A DNA stretch of 64,000 nucleotides from Kribbella jiaozuonensis. Lineage in GTDB: Bacteria; Actinomycetota; Actinomycetes; Propionibacteriales; Kribbellaceae. The position numbers and the translations under genes were made by a program. The stretch spans positions 1,116,001-1,180,000 of the forward strand of contig NZ_SZPZ01000002.1 in assembly GCF_005233875.1 (NCBI RefSeq), given 5' to 3'. The first letter of the stretch is position 1; each line of letters begins with the position of its first letter. The notes under the pieces were generated by a model. It made no database searches. It saw only the letters and a program-made list of their open reading frames with translations, and was not told the DNA's origin. This document shows, piece by piece, positions 16,832 through 25,719 of the stretch.

Positions 16832-18165
16832 GCGGTCAGGTGCTCCTTGAGCCAGCGCCCGCTCTTCTTCACGGTGCGAGCCTGGGTCGCGTAGTCGACG
16901 TACACGATGCCGAAGCGGCGGCTGTAGCCCCACGCCCATTCGTAGTTGTCCATCAGCGACCAGACGAAGTACCCCTTGAGCGGGAAGCCCTCGGCGACCA
17001 GGTCCTCGCAGACGGCGATGTGCTGCTTGATGTAGTCGAGGCGTTCGTCGTCCTCGATCGCGCCGTCGGCAGTGACCGAGTCCGGGTACGCCGCGCCGTT
17101 CTCCGTCACGTACAACGGCAGCTCGGGCGCGAGCTTGTTGATCGTGACCAGGATGTCGCGCAGCCCGGTGGCCTGGATCGGCCAGCCCATCTGCGTCCGG
17201 GGCAGACCGGTGTCGACGGCAACGACATTCTCGCTACCCGGCTGCGTCGACGCGACCGGCGACGAGATCGGTCCGTCCGGCGCGGCGACCGTGGTCGGGC
17301 AGTAGTAGTTGACGCCGATGAAGTCGAGCGGCGCCGCGATCACCGGAAGATCCGCCTCCTGCTCAGCGAACCACCCAGTCATCCCGGTGTCTTCGAGCAC
17401 GTCCGAGGGATAGCGCCCCGACAGCAGCGGCTCGAGGAACATGCGGTTCCGCAGTCCGTCGACCCGGCGCGCGGCGTCGCGGTCGGCGGGGGAGTCGGTC
17501 GCGGCGTGGATCGGCGCCGGGTTCAGCGCGATCCCGTACGACGAACCCTCCGACCGGATCGCGTCGAGCGTCAGACCGTGCCCGAGCAGCAGGTGGTGTA
17601 CGGCCTTCAGCGCGTCAGCGCCCTCCGTCCGACCCGGCGCGTGCTCACCGTTCCCGTACCCGAGGAACGCGGAGCACCACGGCTCGTTCAGCGTCATCCA
17701 GTTCTTGATGACGTCGGACAGCCCGTCATGCGCGATCACCGCGTAGTCACGGAAGCGCTCGGCCGTGTCGCGGTTCAGCCACCCGCCGGCGTCCTCCAGC
17801 GGCTGCGGCAGATCCCAGTGATAGAGCGTCGCGTACGGCGTGACGCCGTTCTCCAGACACGCCTCGGCCAGCCGCCGGTAGAAGTCCAGCCCGGCCGCGT
17901 TGGCAGCACCCGAGCCGCCCGGCACGATCCGCGGCCACGCGATCGAGAACCGGTACGCGTTCAGCCCGAGGTCCGCCAACATCCGGATGTCCTCGCCGAA
18001 CCGGTGGTAATGGTCGTCGGCCACGTCGCCGTTGGTGCCGTCCGCGATCTTGCCCGGGGTGTGCGCGAACGTGTCCCAGACACTCGGGCCGCGCCCGTCG
18101 GTGGAGACCGCGCCCTCGACCTGGTACGACGCGGTCGCCGCGCCCCACGTGAATCCGCTCGTCAC
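16828..18165 (-). CDS. GH1 beta-glucosidase
   Basis: A 445-residue cytoplasmic glycoside hydrolase family 1 enzyme, the normal length for bacterial members. Acid/base Glu161 is in MTLNEPW and nucleophile Glu355 is in YVTENGAAY; the N-terminal signature FTWGAATASYQVEG is intact. GTG 18165 overlaps the AKR stop (GTGA) and is preceded by AAGGAG. It would hydrolyse beta-glucosides or cellobiose imported by the ABC system of the same operon. A 22-base palindrome 42 bases upstream, inside the AKR coding end, may give it separate regulation. Confidence 0.95.
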   Translation of the reverse strand: MTSGFTWGAATASYQVEGAVSTDGRGPSVWDTFAHTPGKIADGTNGDVADDHYHRFGEDIRMLADLGLNAYRFSIAWPRIVPGGSGAANAAGLDFYRRLAEACLENGVTPYATLYHWDLPQPLEDAGGWLNRDTAERFRDYAVIAHDGLSDVIKNWMTLNEPWCSAFLGYGNGEHAPGRTEGADALKAVHHLLLGHGLTLDAIRSEGSSYGIALNPAPIHAATDSPADRDAARRVDGLRNRMFLEPLLSGRYPSDVLEDTGMTGWFAEQEADLPVIAAPLDFIGVNYYCPTTVAAPDGPISSPVASTQPGSENVVAVDTGLPRTQMGWPIQATGLRDILVTINKLAPELPLYVTENGAAYPDSVTADGAIEDDERLDYIKQHIAVCEDLVAEGFPLKGYFVWSLMDNYEWAWGYSRRFGIVYVDYATQARTVKKSGRWLKEHLTA

Positions 18166-19103
18166 GTCGTCTCCTTCTCAACCCAGTACTGCCTGTCCGG
18201 AAGTAGGCTACCTAACCGGTTAAGTAGCTCGTCGGGCAGGTCCGCCGCCAGCGCTTCCTGCAAGGCGTCGACCCGGGCCGGCTTGGTGATGCCGACGACC
18301 GTGCCCGCGATCCCCGGCTCGTCCACCGAGTGCCGCAACGCCGCGGTCGCGAGATCGAGGCCGTACTCCTGGCAGGCCTTCTCCATCTCGGCCACCGCGT
18401 CCAGGACGGCCGCAGGCGCCTCCCGGTACCCGTACTTCGTCGTGGCCGCGGGATTGGCGAGGATCCCGCCGCCGTAGATCGCCGCGTTCACCACCGCGAT
18501 GTCTTCGGAACGAGCCCGCTCGAAGATGCCGAGCGCCGAGTGATCCACGAGGCTCCACCGGTTGTGCACAAGCAGCACCTCGAACCCACCGAGATCCAGA
18601 TAGCGGGAGAGCTCGCGCGTGTTCCCGCCCGCCAGCCCGACGTGCCCGATCTCTCCGTCCGCGCGCAGTTGCATCAAGGTGTCGACCGCGTCCCGCATCG
18701 AGTCGAAGTCGTGGAACTCGGGATCGTGCAGGTACACCAGCGGCAGCTCGTCCAGCCCCAGCCGCTCCTTGCTCTCAGCAACGCTCGCCCGGACCCGCGC
18801 ACCCGAGTAGTCGCCGTCGCGGGCGTCGACCTTGGTCGCGACCAGGAACCCGTCCGGCAGGCCGCCGTGCTCCTTGATCGCCAGACCGATGCGCAGTTCG
18901 CTCTCGCCGTCGCTGTACCCGTTCGAGGTGTCGATCCAGGTCAGCGGGCTGTCGAACACGCGCAGTACCAGGTCGATCGCTTCTCGTCGGGTCACGTCGT
19001 ACCCGAACACCGCGGGCATGCTTCCGAGGCCGCTGCCGCCGGCGCAGACGGCGGACACGGTCAGACCGGTGGAACCCAGGGGCCGCAGCCAGTTCTCTGT
19101 CAT
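18162..19103 (-). CDS. aldo/keto reductase, aldose dehydrogenase-like
   Basis: A 313-residue AKR. The catalytic tetrad can be placed as D and Y in DTSNGYSDGES, K in VATKVDARDGD and H in VYLHDPEF. GSLGLGS-like residues near the start (CAGGSGLGSMP) are typical of the D-threo-aldose/L-fucose/galactose dehydrogenase subgroup, which oxidises free sugars. It overlaps the VOC gene at its start and the GH1 gene at its end, so it is part of the sugar operon. The last 25 codons contain an uncommon run of CTA, CTT and TTA leucine codons that builds a palindromic DNA site. Confidence 0.88.
   Translation of the reverse strand: MTENWLRPLGSTGLTVSAVCAGGSGLGSMPAVFGYDVTRREAIDLVLRVFDSPLTWIDTSNGYSDGESELRIGLAIKEHGGLPDGFLVATKVDARDGDYSGARVRASVAESKERLGLDELPLVYLHDPEFHDFDSMRDAVDTLMQLRADGEIGHVGLAGGNTRELSRYLDLGGFEVLLVHNRWSLVDHSALGIFERARSEDIAVVNAAIYGGGILANPAATTKYGYREAPAAVLDAVAEMEKACQEYGLDLATAALRHSVDEPGIAGTVVGITKPARVDALQEALAADLPDELLNRLGSLLPDRQYWVEKETT
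18207..18228 (-). promoter_or_regulatory. 22-base operator inside the AKR coding end
   Basis: An inverted repeat with ten of eleven base pairs matched: left half GCTACCTAACC, right half GGTTAAGTAGC, centre CC/GG. It lies 42 bases upstream of the GH1 start. It forces rare TTA, CTA and CTT leucine codons into the AKR C-terminus, an argument that the DNA sequence itself is under selection. The CC/GG centre suits a LacI- or ROK-like dimer. Confidence 0.6.
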
Positions 19104-19876
19104 GCCTCGGAGCCTACGGCGAACGCGAACCCGTCGCTGTCGACGTAGACCTTCGTTCCGTCCGGGGCGGTCTCGGCGGGTAGATCCGCCCGGTCGCCGA
19201 CGAGTTCGGCGTACGCGAAACCGGCGACGTCGAGCTGCGGGGCGCGGGAGCTCTTGTCGACCTCGTACGTGAACACCTCGAGGACGGTGTCGCCGCCTTT
19301 CAGGTAGCCGATGTGGAAGCCGCGCTTGTCGTGCGGCTGCTCGATCGTGCCGATGAACGAGAAGCCGTAGTTCCGGTCGTAGTACGCGCTGGTGGCGTCC
19401 CGGTCCTCGATCGTCACCGCGACATGGTCGAACCGCGGCCGCGCCGGTACGCCGAGCGCCCGCTCGCGCGCGACCCCGTCCGCGTCGAGGATCTCGGCGT
19501 ACTGCAGGTCGCCCTGGATCATCTCGAGCAGCGTGCCGTCCGGGTCGTAGAAGAAGGAGATCCGGACGTTGCCCTCGGCATCGAGCGGGTCGAGCTTGAA
19601 CTCGACCCCGGCGTCCTTCAGTACGGCGGCGCGCTCGTCGATCCGGTCGACCTTGAACCCGATGTGCCGGAACCCCTTCTGCAGATCGTCCGGCGACCAC
19701 GTGCTCTGCTCTCGGCCGTTGCCCACGGCCCGTAACTCGATCGTCGCGGTGACGGCGTCCAGCACGGCGCGTTGTGCGGTCGGCTCGCCGACCACCTCCA
19801 GCTCGAGGAACCTGGTGTAGAACTCGACCGAGCGGGCGACATCGGTGCAGTTGACCACGACGTTCTTGATCGGCAT
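19100..19876 (-). CDS. two-domain VOC (glyoxalase/dioxygenase superfamily) protein
   Basis: A 258-residue protein made of two vicinal-oxygen-chelate domains. Domain 1 starts KNVVVNCTDVARSVEFYTRF and includes FRHIGFKVDRIDERAAVLKD and a C-terminal LLEMIQGD (metal Glu). Domain 2 begins RFDHVAVTIEDRDATSAYYD and contains GYLKGGDTVLEVFTYE. His/Glu ligands are present, so it probably binds a divalent metal. Its presence between sugar permeases and the AKR suggests an isomerase- or epimerase-like sugar step, but this is inference. It overlaps the AKR start by four bases. Confidence 0.82.
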   Translation of the reverse strand: MPIKNVVVNCTDVARSVEFYTRFLELEVVGEPTAQRAVLDAVTATIELRAVGNGREQSTWSPDDLQKGFRHIGFKVDRIDERAAVLKDAGVEFKLDPLDAEGNVRISFFYDPDGTLLEMIQGDLQYAEILDADGVARERALGVPARPRFDHVAVTIEDRDATSAYYDRNYGFSFIGTIEQPHDKRGFHIGYLKGGDTVLEVFTYEVDKSSRAPQLDVAGFAYAELVGDRADLPAETAPDGTKVYVDSDGFAFAVGSEA

Positions 19877-19895
19877 ACGACCTCTTTCGAAGGAG

Positions 19896-20717
19896 TCAGT
19901 TCTTGACCGCGCCGAGCATCATCCCGGCGACGAACTGCCGCTGCATCCGGACGTAGACGATCACGACCGGTACGACGGACAGCGTGAGGCCGGCGGTGAG
20001 GGCCGGCCAGTTCGTGGAGTACTGGCCCATCAGCGTGAACAGCACCGGCTGCAGGGGGAGTGCGTCGGTGTTGCGCAGGACCGTGTTGGCGATCAGGAAC
20101 TCGTTCCAGGTGGAGAGGAACTGGAAGATCACCACGGTCGCGATCCCGGGCCGGGTCAGTGGCAGGATCACCCGCCGGAAGATCGTCAACTCGCTCCCGC
20201 CGTCCACCCGAGCCGCCTCGATCAGCTCGTCGGGCAGGGTCTGGAAGAACGCCCGCATCAGGAACATCGCGAACGGCGCCGATCCGGAGATGTACAGCAC
20301 GAGCAGCCCGGCCTGACTGTCGAGCAGCCCGAGCGACTTGAGCTCCAGATACAGCGGGATGATCAACGCCGTTGACGGCATCATCAGCGTGGTCAGCAGC
20401 AGGACGAACAACGTGTTCCGGAACGGGAAGTCCAGCTTCGCGAAGGCGTAACCGCTCAGCGTCGCGAAGATCAGCACCCCGATCACGGTGACCGAGGTGA
20501 TCCAGACGCTGTTCCAGAAATGCAACGGGAAGTCGATCGACGTCCACGCGTCCTTGTAGGCGACGCCGGTGAACTTCCGCGGGATGATCGGCCCGTTGAA
20601 GATCGTGTTCTGCTCCCGCAGCGACGTCAGCAGCATCCACACGAACGGGAACGCCATCAGCAGGCAGAACGGCAGGAGCACGAAGGTCGCGAAGGACTTT
20701 CCGAGCCAGCGATTCAT
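19896..20717 (-). CDS. CUT1 sugar ABC permease, MalG/LacG-like
   Basis: A 273-residue permease with six helices. The start at ATG 20717 overlaps the upstream permease stop (ATGA). The periplasmic NTIFNGPIIPRKFTGVAYKD segment and the EAA loop ELIEAARVDGGSELTIFRRV (whole loop about 180-205) with G-x9-P spacing are typical of MalG-type subunits. The longer upstream open frame is antisense-like and not used. No ATPase gene is in this operon; such systems commonly share a genome-encoded MsiK-type ATPase, which is known for actinobacteria. Confidence 0.93.
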   Translation of the reverse strand: MNRWLGKSFATFVLLPFCLLMAFPFVWMLLTSLREQNTIFNGPIIPRKFTGVAYKDAWTSIDFPLHFWNSVWITSVTVIGVLIFATLSGYAFAKLDFPFRNTLFVLLLTTLMMPSTALIIPLYLELKSLGLLDSQAGLLVLYISGSAPFAMFLMRAFFQTLPDELIEAARVDGGSELTIFRRVILPLTRPGIATVVIFQFLSTWNEFLIANTVLRNTDALPLQPVLFTLMGQYSTNWPALTAGLTLSVVPVVIVYVRMQRQFVAGMMLGAVKN

Positions 20718-21676
20718 CGGTCCGCCCTCCGCGTCAGCCAGAGTTGTGCGATGACCGCGAGCGTGCAGAGCACCATCGTCACCACGCTGAACGCGCTCGC
20801 GTACCCGAGCTGCGGGATCGAGCCGGACGTCGACCCGAACGCCAGCGAGTACAGGTACGTGCCAAGTACTTCGCTGGCGTGGTTGGGTCCGCCGCCCGTC
20901 ATCACGAAGATGATGTCGAAGGCCTTGAACCCGTTCAGCAGGCCGAGGCTGACGATCAGCCCGGTGACGATCCGCAGACTCGGCACGGTGATGTGACGGA
21001 ACTGCTGGACCGTGTTGGCGCCGTCCATCGCCGCGGCTTCGTACAGGTTCGGGTCGATGCTCTGCAGGCCCGCGAAGTAGATCAGCATGTTGAACCCGAG
21101 CCCGCCCCAGACCGTCACCACGACGATCGCCGGCAGGACGGTCTTGTGGTCGGCCAGCCAGGGATGCTGCAGGCTGTCCAGACCGATTGCCCCGAGCAAC
21201 CGGTTCAGCGTGCCGATGTTCGGGTCGTAGATCAGCTTCCACAGCACCGCCGACACGACGAACGACACGATGCCCGGGATGAACAGGATGGTCCGGACGA
21301 CGACGCCGACCTTCGACCAGATCACGTTCACCAGCACGGCGGTGACCATTCCGAGGAACGTCAGGATCGCGGTCGTCACGCCGGTCAGCACCAGCGTGAC
21401 GATCAGCGCCCGGCGCGCCACCGGGTCGTGCAGCATCCGGCTGTAGTTGTCGAAGTGCACGAACCGCGGCGACCCGAACCCGCCCCACGAGGTCAGGCTC
21501 AGGTACGCCGTGTAGAGGATCGGCCAGAGCACGAACGCCAGGAACAAGGCGAACGTCGGCAGTACGAACAGGTAACCCGCAAGCCGTTGCGACTTCCGCA
21601 GCGGCGACCCGAACCGGTACGACGTTCGCCCGGCGGATCGTCGTACGACGTCTTGCCGGGAGAGCGTTGTCGCCAT
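20714..21676 (-). CDS. CUT1 sugar ABC permease, MalF/LacF-like
   Basis: A 320-residue permease with the N-terminal helix LAGYLFVLPTFALFLAFVLW, about six helices in total and the EAA loop LYEAAAMDGANTVQQFRHIT followed by PSLR. It follows the binding-protein gene by four bases and overlaps the second permease. It forms the translocation pore together with that permease. Confidence 0.93.
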   Translation of the reverse strand: MATTLSRQDVVRRSAGRTSYRFGSPLRKSQRLAGYLFVLPTFALFLAFVLWPILYTAYLSLTSWGGFGSPRFVHFDNYSRMLHDPVARRALIVTLVLTGVTTAILTFLGMVTAVLVNVIWSKVGVVVRTILFIPGIVSFVVSAVLWKLIYDPNIGTLNRLLGAIGLDSLQHPWLADHKTVLPAIVVVTVWGGLGFNMLIYFAGLQSIDPNLYEAAAMDGANTVQQFRHITVPSLRIVTGLIVSLGLLNGFKAFDIIFVMTGGGPNHASEVLGTYLYSLAFGSTSGSIPQLGYASAFSVVTMVLCTLAVIAQLWLTRRADR

Positions 21677-21680
21677 CCGA

Positions 21681-22994
21681 TCAGCCGCCCTTGGCGTTCT
21701 GGACCGCCTGCTGCATCGCCTTCGCGACCGCGGCCGGCTCGCCGGTGCCGTCGAAGATCTTCGCCAGCGGATCGCCGGCCGCGACCGAGCCGGGCCCGAA
21801 CGGGATGTGCGGGCACCCGTCGCCGTCGAGCAGCCAGGACGTCATCTGCTTCATGATCGGCAGCTCGATCCGGGCCGCGGCGCTCTTGGTGGCCGGCATC
21901 GAGTTCGAGTCGTTCATCGTGGGGGAGTACTGCTCGGCGGAGTACATGAACTTCAGGAACTCCAGCGCGGCGTCCTTGTTCTTGCTGTTCGCCGCGACCG
22001 CCCAGCCGGCGCCGGCCTGGTTCGCGGTCCAGTGCCGCTTGCCCGGCGCGATCGCAGGCGTCTTCATCACCTTGTAGAGCTTGTTGAACGCGGGTGTCGC
22101 GTCCTTGGTCAGGCCCTGCGGGGTCCAGCTGCCGTTGAACAGCATCGCGGACTTGCCGGTGTAGAAGATCTGCGGAGCCTGGTCGCCGCTGGTGCCGGTC
22201 GTACCGGGCTGGAAGACGCCGCCCTTGACGATCTTCTGCTGCAGCTCGATCGCCTGGATCACCTTCGGATCCTCGTACGTCGCACCGTCCTTGAGCTGGT
22301 CGAGCTTCAGGTAGTACGTCGGGTCGTCGGCGACCTGCGTGATCAGCGGCAGGAAGAAGTCGAGCGAACTCGTCGTCGGGTTGCAGCTCAGCGCCACCGG
22401 GAACTTGCCGGTGGCCTTGATCTTCTGCGCCGCCGCGATCAGGTCGTCCCAGGTCTCGATACCGTCTTCCTCGACGCCGGCCTTCTTCAGCATGTCCGGG
22501 TTGTAGAAGATCCCGAACGTCTGCGCCATCCAGCCGACCGCGTACTGCTTGCCGTCCAGGGTGTACTCCTGGTTGGCCGAGTCGAAGAAGTCCTTCAGGA
22601 AGTCGTCGCCGAGCTCCTGCTTCAGGTCCGCGGAGATCCCGCCGGTGCCGTACGTCAGCGCGCGCGTGTGCGGCGCGAAGATCTCCGGTACGTCGCCACC
22701 CGCGACCGCGGCCTGCAACGCCGGCAGGTACTGGTCCGGGGTGCCGAAGATCCGGTTCTCGATCTTGATGTTGCTGTGCGCGGCCTCGAACGCGCTGATC
22801 AGCTTGGGGAACTGGTCCTCCTGGTCGTTGTACCAGGACCACATCCGGACCACGGCCTTGCCGCCGCTGGTCGTCCCGCCGCCGCTGTCACTGCCACCGC
22901 AGGCGGCCAGTGTGGATCCGAGCGCGGACCCGAGGCCGAGCGCACCCACCGCCCCTTTGAGAACTGTCCGCCGCCGCACGTGCTGTTCGCCCAT
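21681..22994 (-). CDS. sugar ABC transporter substrate-binding lipoprotein (family 1)
   Basis: A 437-residue lipoprotein. The signal region begins MGEQHVRRRTVLKGAVGALG and ends in the lipobox LAAC followed by GGSDSGGG; the twin arginines before the hydrophobic stretch make Tat export possible. The mature part is an SBP family 1 fold with SWYNDQEDQFPKLISAFEAA near residue 53. It is the first gene of the operon SBP-permease-permease-VOC-AKR-GH1, all within short distances. The promoter and a dyad lie at 23024-23053. Confidence 0.93.
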   Translation of the reverse strand: MGEQHVRRRTVLKGAVGALGLGSALGSTLAACGGSDSGGGTTSGGKAVVRMWSWYNDQEDQFPKLISAFEAAHSNIKIENRIFGTPDQYLPALQAAVAGGDVPEIFAPHTRALTYGTGGISADLKQELGDDFLKDFFDSANQEYTLDGKQYAVGWMAQTFGIFYNPDMLKKAGVEEDGIETWDDLIAAAQKIKATGKFPVALSCNPTTSSLDFFLPLITQVADDPTYYLKLDQLKDGATYEDPKVIQAIELQQKIVKGGVFQPGTTGTSGDQAPQIFYTGKSAMLFNGSWTPQGLTKDATPAFNKLYKVMKTPAIAPGKRHWTANQAGAGWAVAANSKNKDAALEFLKFMYSAEQYSPTMNDSNSMPATKSAAARIELPIMKQMTSWLLDGDGCPHIPFGPGSVAAGDPLAKIFDGTGEPAAVAKAMQQAVQNAKGG

Positions 22995-23023
22995 CGGAGA
23001 CTCCTCGTCGTTCGTCTACTCAA

Positions 23024-23053
23024 CTTCCTAACTGAAAGTAAGAAAGCGGTCAA
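23024..23053 (-). promoter_or_regulatory. promoter and dyad upstream of the sugar ABC operon
   Basis: Reading on the minus strand, -35 TTGACC (23053-23048) and -10 TAGGAA (23030-23025) are 17 bases apart. An inverted repeat, arms CTTCCTAACT (23024-23033) and AGTAAGAAAG (23037-23046), 8 of 10 pairs, covers the spacer and the -10 box. A repressor there would block the polymerase. The half-site TTCCTAAC also occurs upstream of the GH9 gene at 36198-36205. Confidence 0.55.
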
Positions 23054-23099
23054 GGTCACAGCTGAGTTTCCAGAGATTTCCCTCGCTTAGGGTTGGTCC

Positions 23100-24110
23100 A
23101 TGGTGATCCGGTTGAGCGAGCAATGGCCGGAGGTGAGCCCCGACCGCCTGTTGTCGGAGTGCGTCCCTCCGCCGCGCTTCGCCGACGCCCGCTTCACCAC
23201 CTACCGCCCGAACCCCGACGAGCCCTCGCAGTCCGAGGCGCTCGAGGCCCTGACAGCTCGCGCCGCCAATCTCGCCAAGCCTCGGCAAACCCGATCGCTC
23301 TGGGCCAGGCTCCGCGGTCGCTCCCAGGTCGAGGGCAAACAGGGCATCTACCTCGACGGCGGATTCGGCGTCGGCAAGACCCACCTCCTCGCCTCGCTGT
23401 GGCACGAGTCGGCGGGACCGAAGATGTACTGCACGTTCGTCGAGCTGACCAACCTCGTCGGCGCGCTGGGCCTCCGGACAGCAGTCGACAAGCTCTCGGA
23501 GTACCGCCTGATCTGCATCGACGAGTTCGAGCTCGACGACCCCGGTGACACGATGCTGATCTCCCGCCTGATCGGTCAGTTGGTCGAGGCCGGCGTCGAG
23601 TTCGCCGCGACGTCCAACACGCTGCCCGACAAGCTCGGCGAGGGCCGCTTCCAGGCAGTCGACTTCCTCCGCGAGATCCAGGCCCTCGCGGCGCACTTCG
23701 ACGTACGCCGGATCGACGGCCCCGACTACCGCCACCGCGGCCTCCCCGTCGCCCCCGACCCCTGGCCCGATGAAAAGGTCGAGCGGGAAGCCGCGCAACG
23801 CCCCAACGCCTCCTGCGACCACTTCGTCGACCTCCACCGCCACCTTGCCGAGCTACACCCGAGCAGGTACGGCGCGCTCCTCGACGGGATCGAGACAGTG
23901 GCGATCACCGACGTACGCCCGCTGACCGACGAGAACGTCGCGCTCCGGCTGGTTGTGCTCGCGGACCGGATGTACGACCGCAACCTCCCGCTGCTGGCCG
24001 GCGGCGTACCGCTTGACCAACTGTTCTCACCCGACATGCTCAAGGGCGGCTACCGCAAGAAGTACCTCCGCGCCCTGTCCCGCCTGATCGCTCTCGCCCG
24101 CGCGGCGTGA
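23100..24110 (+). CDS. zapE: ZapE/AFG1-family ATPase
   Basis: A 336-residue AFG1-like AAA ATPase. Walker A is GGFGVGKTH (about 82-90) and Walker B is ICIDEFELDD (about 137-146), with the sensor-like TSNTLPDKLGEGRF after it. The N-terminus has the family PPPRFADARFTTYRPNP element. In E. coli ZapE acts at the division site on FtsZ; the mitochondrial relative AFG1 handles misfolded proteins. In actinobacteria its role is less defined. It is divergent from the sugar operon and stands as a single gene. Confidence 0.9.
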   Translation: MVIRLSEQWPEVSPDRLLSECVPPPRFADARFTTYRPNPDEPSQSEALEALTARAANLAKPRQTRSLWARLRGRSQVEGKQGIYLDGGFGVGKTHLLASLWHESAGPKMYCTFVELTNLVGALGLRTAVDKLSEYRLICIDEFELDDPGDTMLISRLIGQLVEAGVEFAATSNTLPDKLGEGRFQAVDFLREIQALAAHFDVRRIDGPDYRHRGLPVAPDPWPDEKVEREAAQRPNASCDHFVDLHRHLAELHPSRYGALLDGIETVAITDVRPLTDENVALRLVVLADRMYDRNLPLLAGGVPLDQLFSPDMLKGGYRKKYLRALSRLIALARAA

Positions 24111-24135
24111 TCCCCGGGCGTGCTTCCCTGGACGG

Positions 24136-24795
24136 ATGAGTCGGCGTTCGATCTCACTGTTGCTGCTGGCAGTCGCCCTCGGGCTGCTGGTCGCCGGCGG
24201 GTTCGTCCAGTTCGACGACACCTCCGGCTTCGGCGCCGAGCAATGGATCCTGCCGCTCGGAGGGCTGGCGTTCGTCCCGGCCCTGGCGTCGGTCGTGACC
24301 GCGTGGCCGGATCCGAAGGCACGCCTCTGGCTGGGCAACGTCCTGGCCGGCCTGACCGGGCTCCTGATCTGGGGGAGCATCTCCGACGACGGGTTCCGGT
24401 TCATCTGGAATCGGAGTGAGGGCGAGCTCGCCCTGCTGGAGTTCGCGACCGGCCTGGTCGCTTTCGTACTGATCGCTAACGGCGTCCAGCCCGCGCCGGC
24501 TGATGCGACAGCGATGGAGCCGGGTGTTACCCAGCAGCCTGGGCCGGGGCGGTGGTTGGTCCGTACGGCGGCGTACCTGTGCGGGACGATCTTCGTCGTG
24601 CTGGTGGTGATCAAGGCCGGGGCCGACTACTACGCGCGGACCGAGTGCCCTGAGGAGGGAGACTGCCTGGCGCCGATCGCCGGCTTCGTCTGGGGTGCGC
24701 TCGCCGTCCCGGTCTGCGGCCTCGCCGTGCTGGTGATCGAGATCGTGTTGTGGCGGCGTCGGCGGCGCAATACCGCTGAAGTCGGGGGTGGATGA
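24136..24795 (+). CDS. hypothetical integral membrane protein (219 aa)
   Basis: Four or five transmembrane helices: ISLLLLAVALGLLVAGG at the N-terminus, WILPLGGLAFVPALASVVTA, LWLGNVLAGLTGLLIWG, one around LEFATGLVAFVLIANG, another TAAYLCGTIFVVLVVIK and a final GALAVPVCGLAVLVIEIVLW followed by a basic tail RRRRR. A loop before the last helix carries two cysteines (RTECPEEGDC). No family recognised. The stop overlaps the PPK2 start (ATGA). Confidence 0.6.
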   Translation: MSRRSISLLLLAVALGLLVAGGFVQFDDTSGFGAEQWILPLGGLAFVPALASVVTAWPDPKARLWLGNVLAGLTGLLIWGSISDDGFRFIWNRSEGELALLEFATGLVAFVLIANGVQPAPADATAMEPGVTQQPGPGRWLVRTAAYLCGTIFVVLVVIKAGADYYARTECPEEGDCLAPIAGFVWGALAVPVCGLAVLVIEIVLWRRRRRNTAEVGGG

Positions 24796-25676
24796 GGCAG
24801 GATGTGGAGATGGCGAAGCAGAAGAAGGGCGAGAAGGCTGCCGCGGGGATCCGCGAACAGCTGCGGGTGCCGGCCGGGCCGGTTGACCTGACGACGTACG
24901 ACACGCGTGCGACGCCGGGCTTCGACGGCTCCAAGGACGACGGCAAGGTCGCGCTGGAGGACCTCGGTGCCGAGGTCTCGGACTGGCAGGAGCGGCTGTT
25001 CGCCGAGGGGCGCAAGGGCGGCGAGCGCAGTGTGCTGCTGGTGCTGCAGGGCATGGACACCTCGGGCAAGGGCGGGGTGATCCGGCACGGTGCGGGGCTG
25101 ATGGACCCGCAGGGCCTGAAGATCACCTCGTTCAAGGCGCCGACGCCGGCCGAGAAGCGGCGCGGGTTCCTGTGGCGGATCAAGCAGGCGCTGCCGGCGG
25201 AGGGGATGGTCGGGATCTTCGACCGGTCGCACTACGAGGACGTGCTGATCGCGCGGGTGCGGAACCTGGTCACGCCGAACGTGTGGGACCGGCGCTACGA
25301 CCAGATCAACGACTTCGAGGCCGAGCTGGCCGCGCACGGTACGACGGTCCTCAAGTGCTACCTGCACATCTCGCCGGAGGAGCAGCGCGCCCGGCTCGAC
25401 GCGCGGCTCGACGATCCGACCAAGCACTGGAAGTACAACCCGTCCGACGTCGACGAGCGGCAGCTCTGGCCGGACTACATGGACGCCTACCACGCGGCGA
25501 TCGAGCGCTGTAACACGCCCGAGGCGCCGTGGTACGTCATCCCGAGCGACCGCAAGTGGTACCGCAACTGGGCCGTCACCACGCTCCTCCTGGAGACGCT
25601 GCGCGAGCTGAACCCGGAGTGGCCGGTCGCGGACTTCGACGTCGAGAAGGAAAAGAAGCGCCTGGCAGCAACCTGA
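24792..25676 (+). CDS. ppk2: polyphosphate kinase 2 (PPK2) family protein
   Basis: A 294-residue PPK2. Walker A is VLQGMDTSGKGG (about 80-91) and Walker B/lid is IFDRSHYEDVLI (about 137-148), followed by QINDFEAELAAHGTTVLKCY and the terminal WYVIPSDRKWYRNWAVT, all typical. These enzymes transfer phosphate between polyphosphate and nucleotides; the subclass (ADP or AMP phosphorylating) cannot be decided by eye. ATG 24792 overlaps the upstream stop; ATG 24810 (MAKQKKGE) is a good alternative start. Confidence 0.93.
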   Translation: MRQDVEMAKQKKGEKAAAGIREQLRVPAGPVDLTTYDTRATPGFDGSKDDGKVALEDLGAEVSDWQERLFAEGRKGGERSVLLVLQGMDTSGKGGVIRHGAGLMDPQGLKITSFKAPTPAEKRRGFLWRIKQALPAEGMVGIFDRSHYEDVLIARVRNLVTPNVWDRRYDQINDFEAELAAHGTTVLKCYLHISPEEQRARLDARLDDPTKHWKYNPSDVDERQLWPDYMDAYHAAIERCNTPEAPWYVIPSDRKWYRNWAVTTLLLETLRELNPEWPVADFDVEKEKKRLAAT

Positions 25677-25719
25677 CGCCAGGGGTGGCCCGGCCCCCGG
25701 GCCACCTACGGTTACGCCC

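Noticed and set aside
18162..18230. TTA codon as a bldA-type developmental control
   Set aside because: The TTA is part of a near-perfect palindrome, which explains it better; bldA control is known mainly from Streptomyces.
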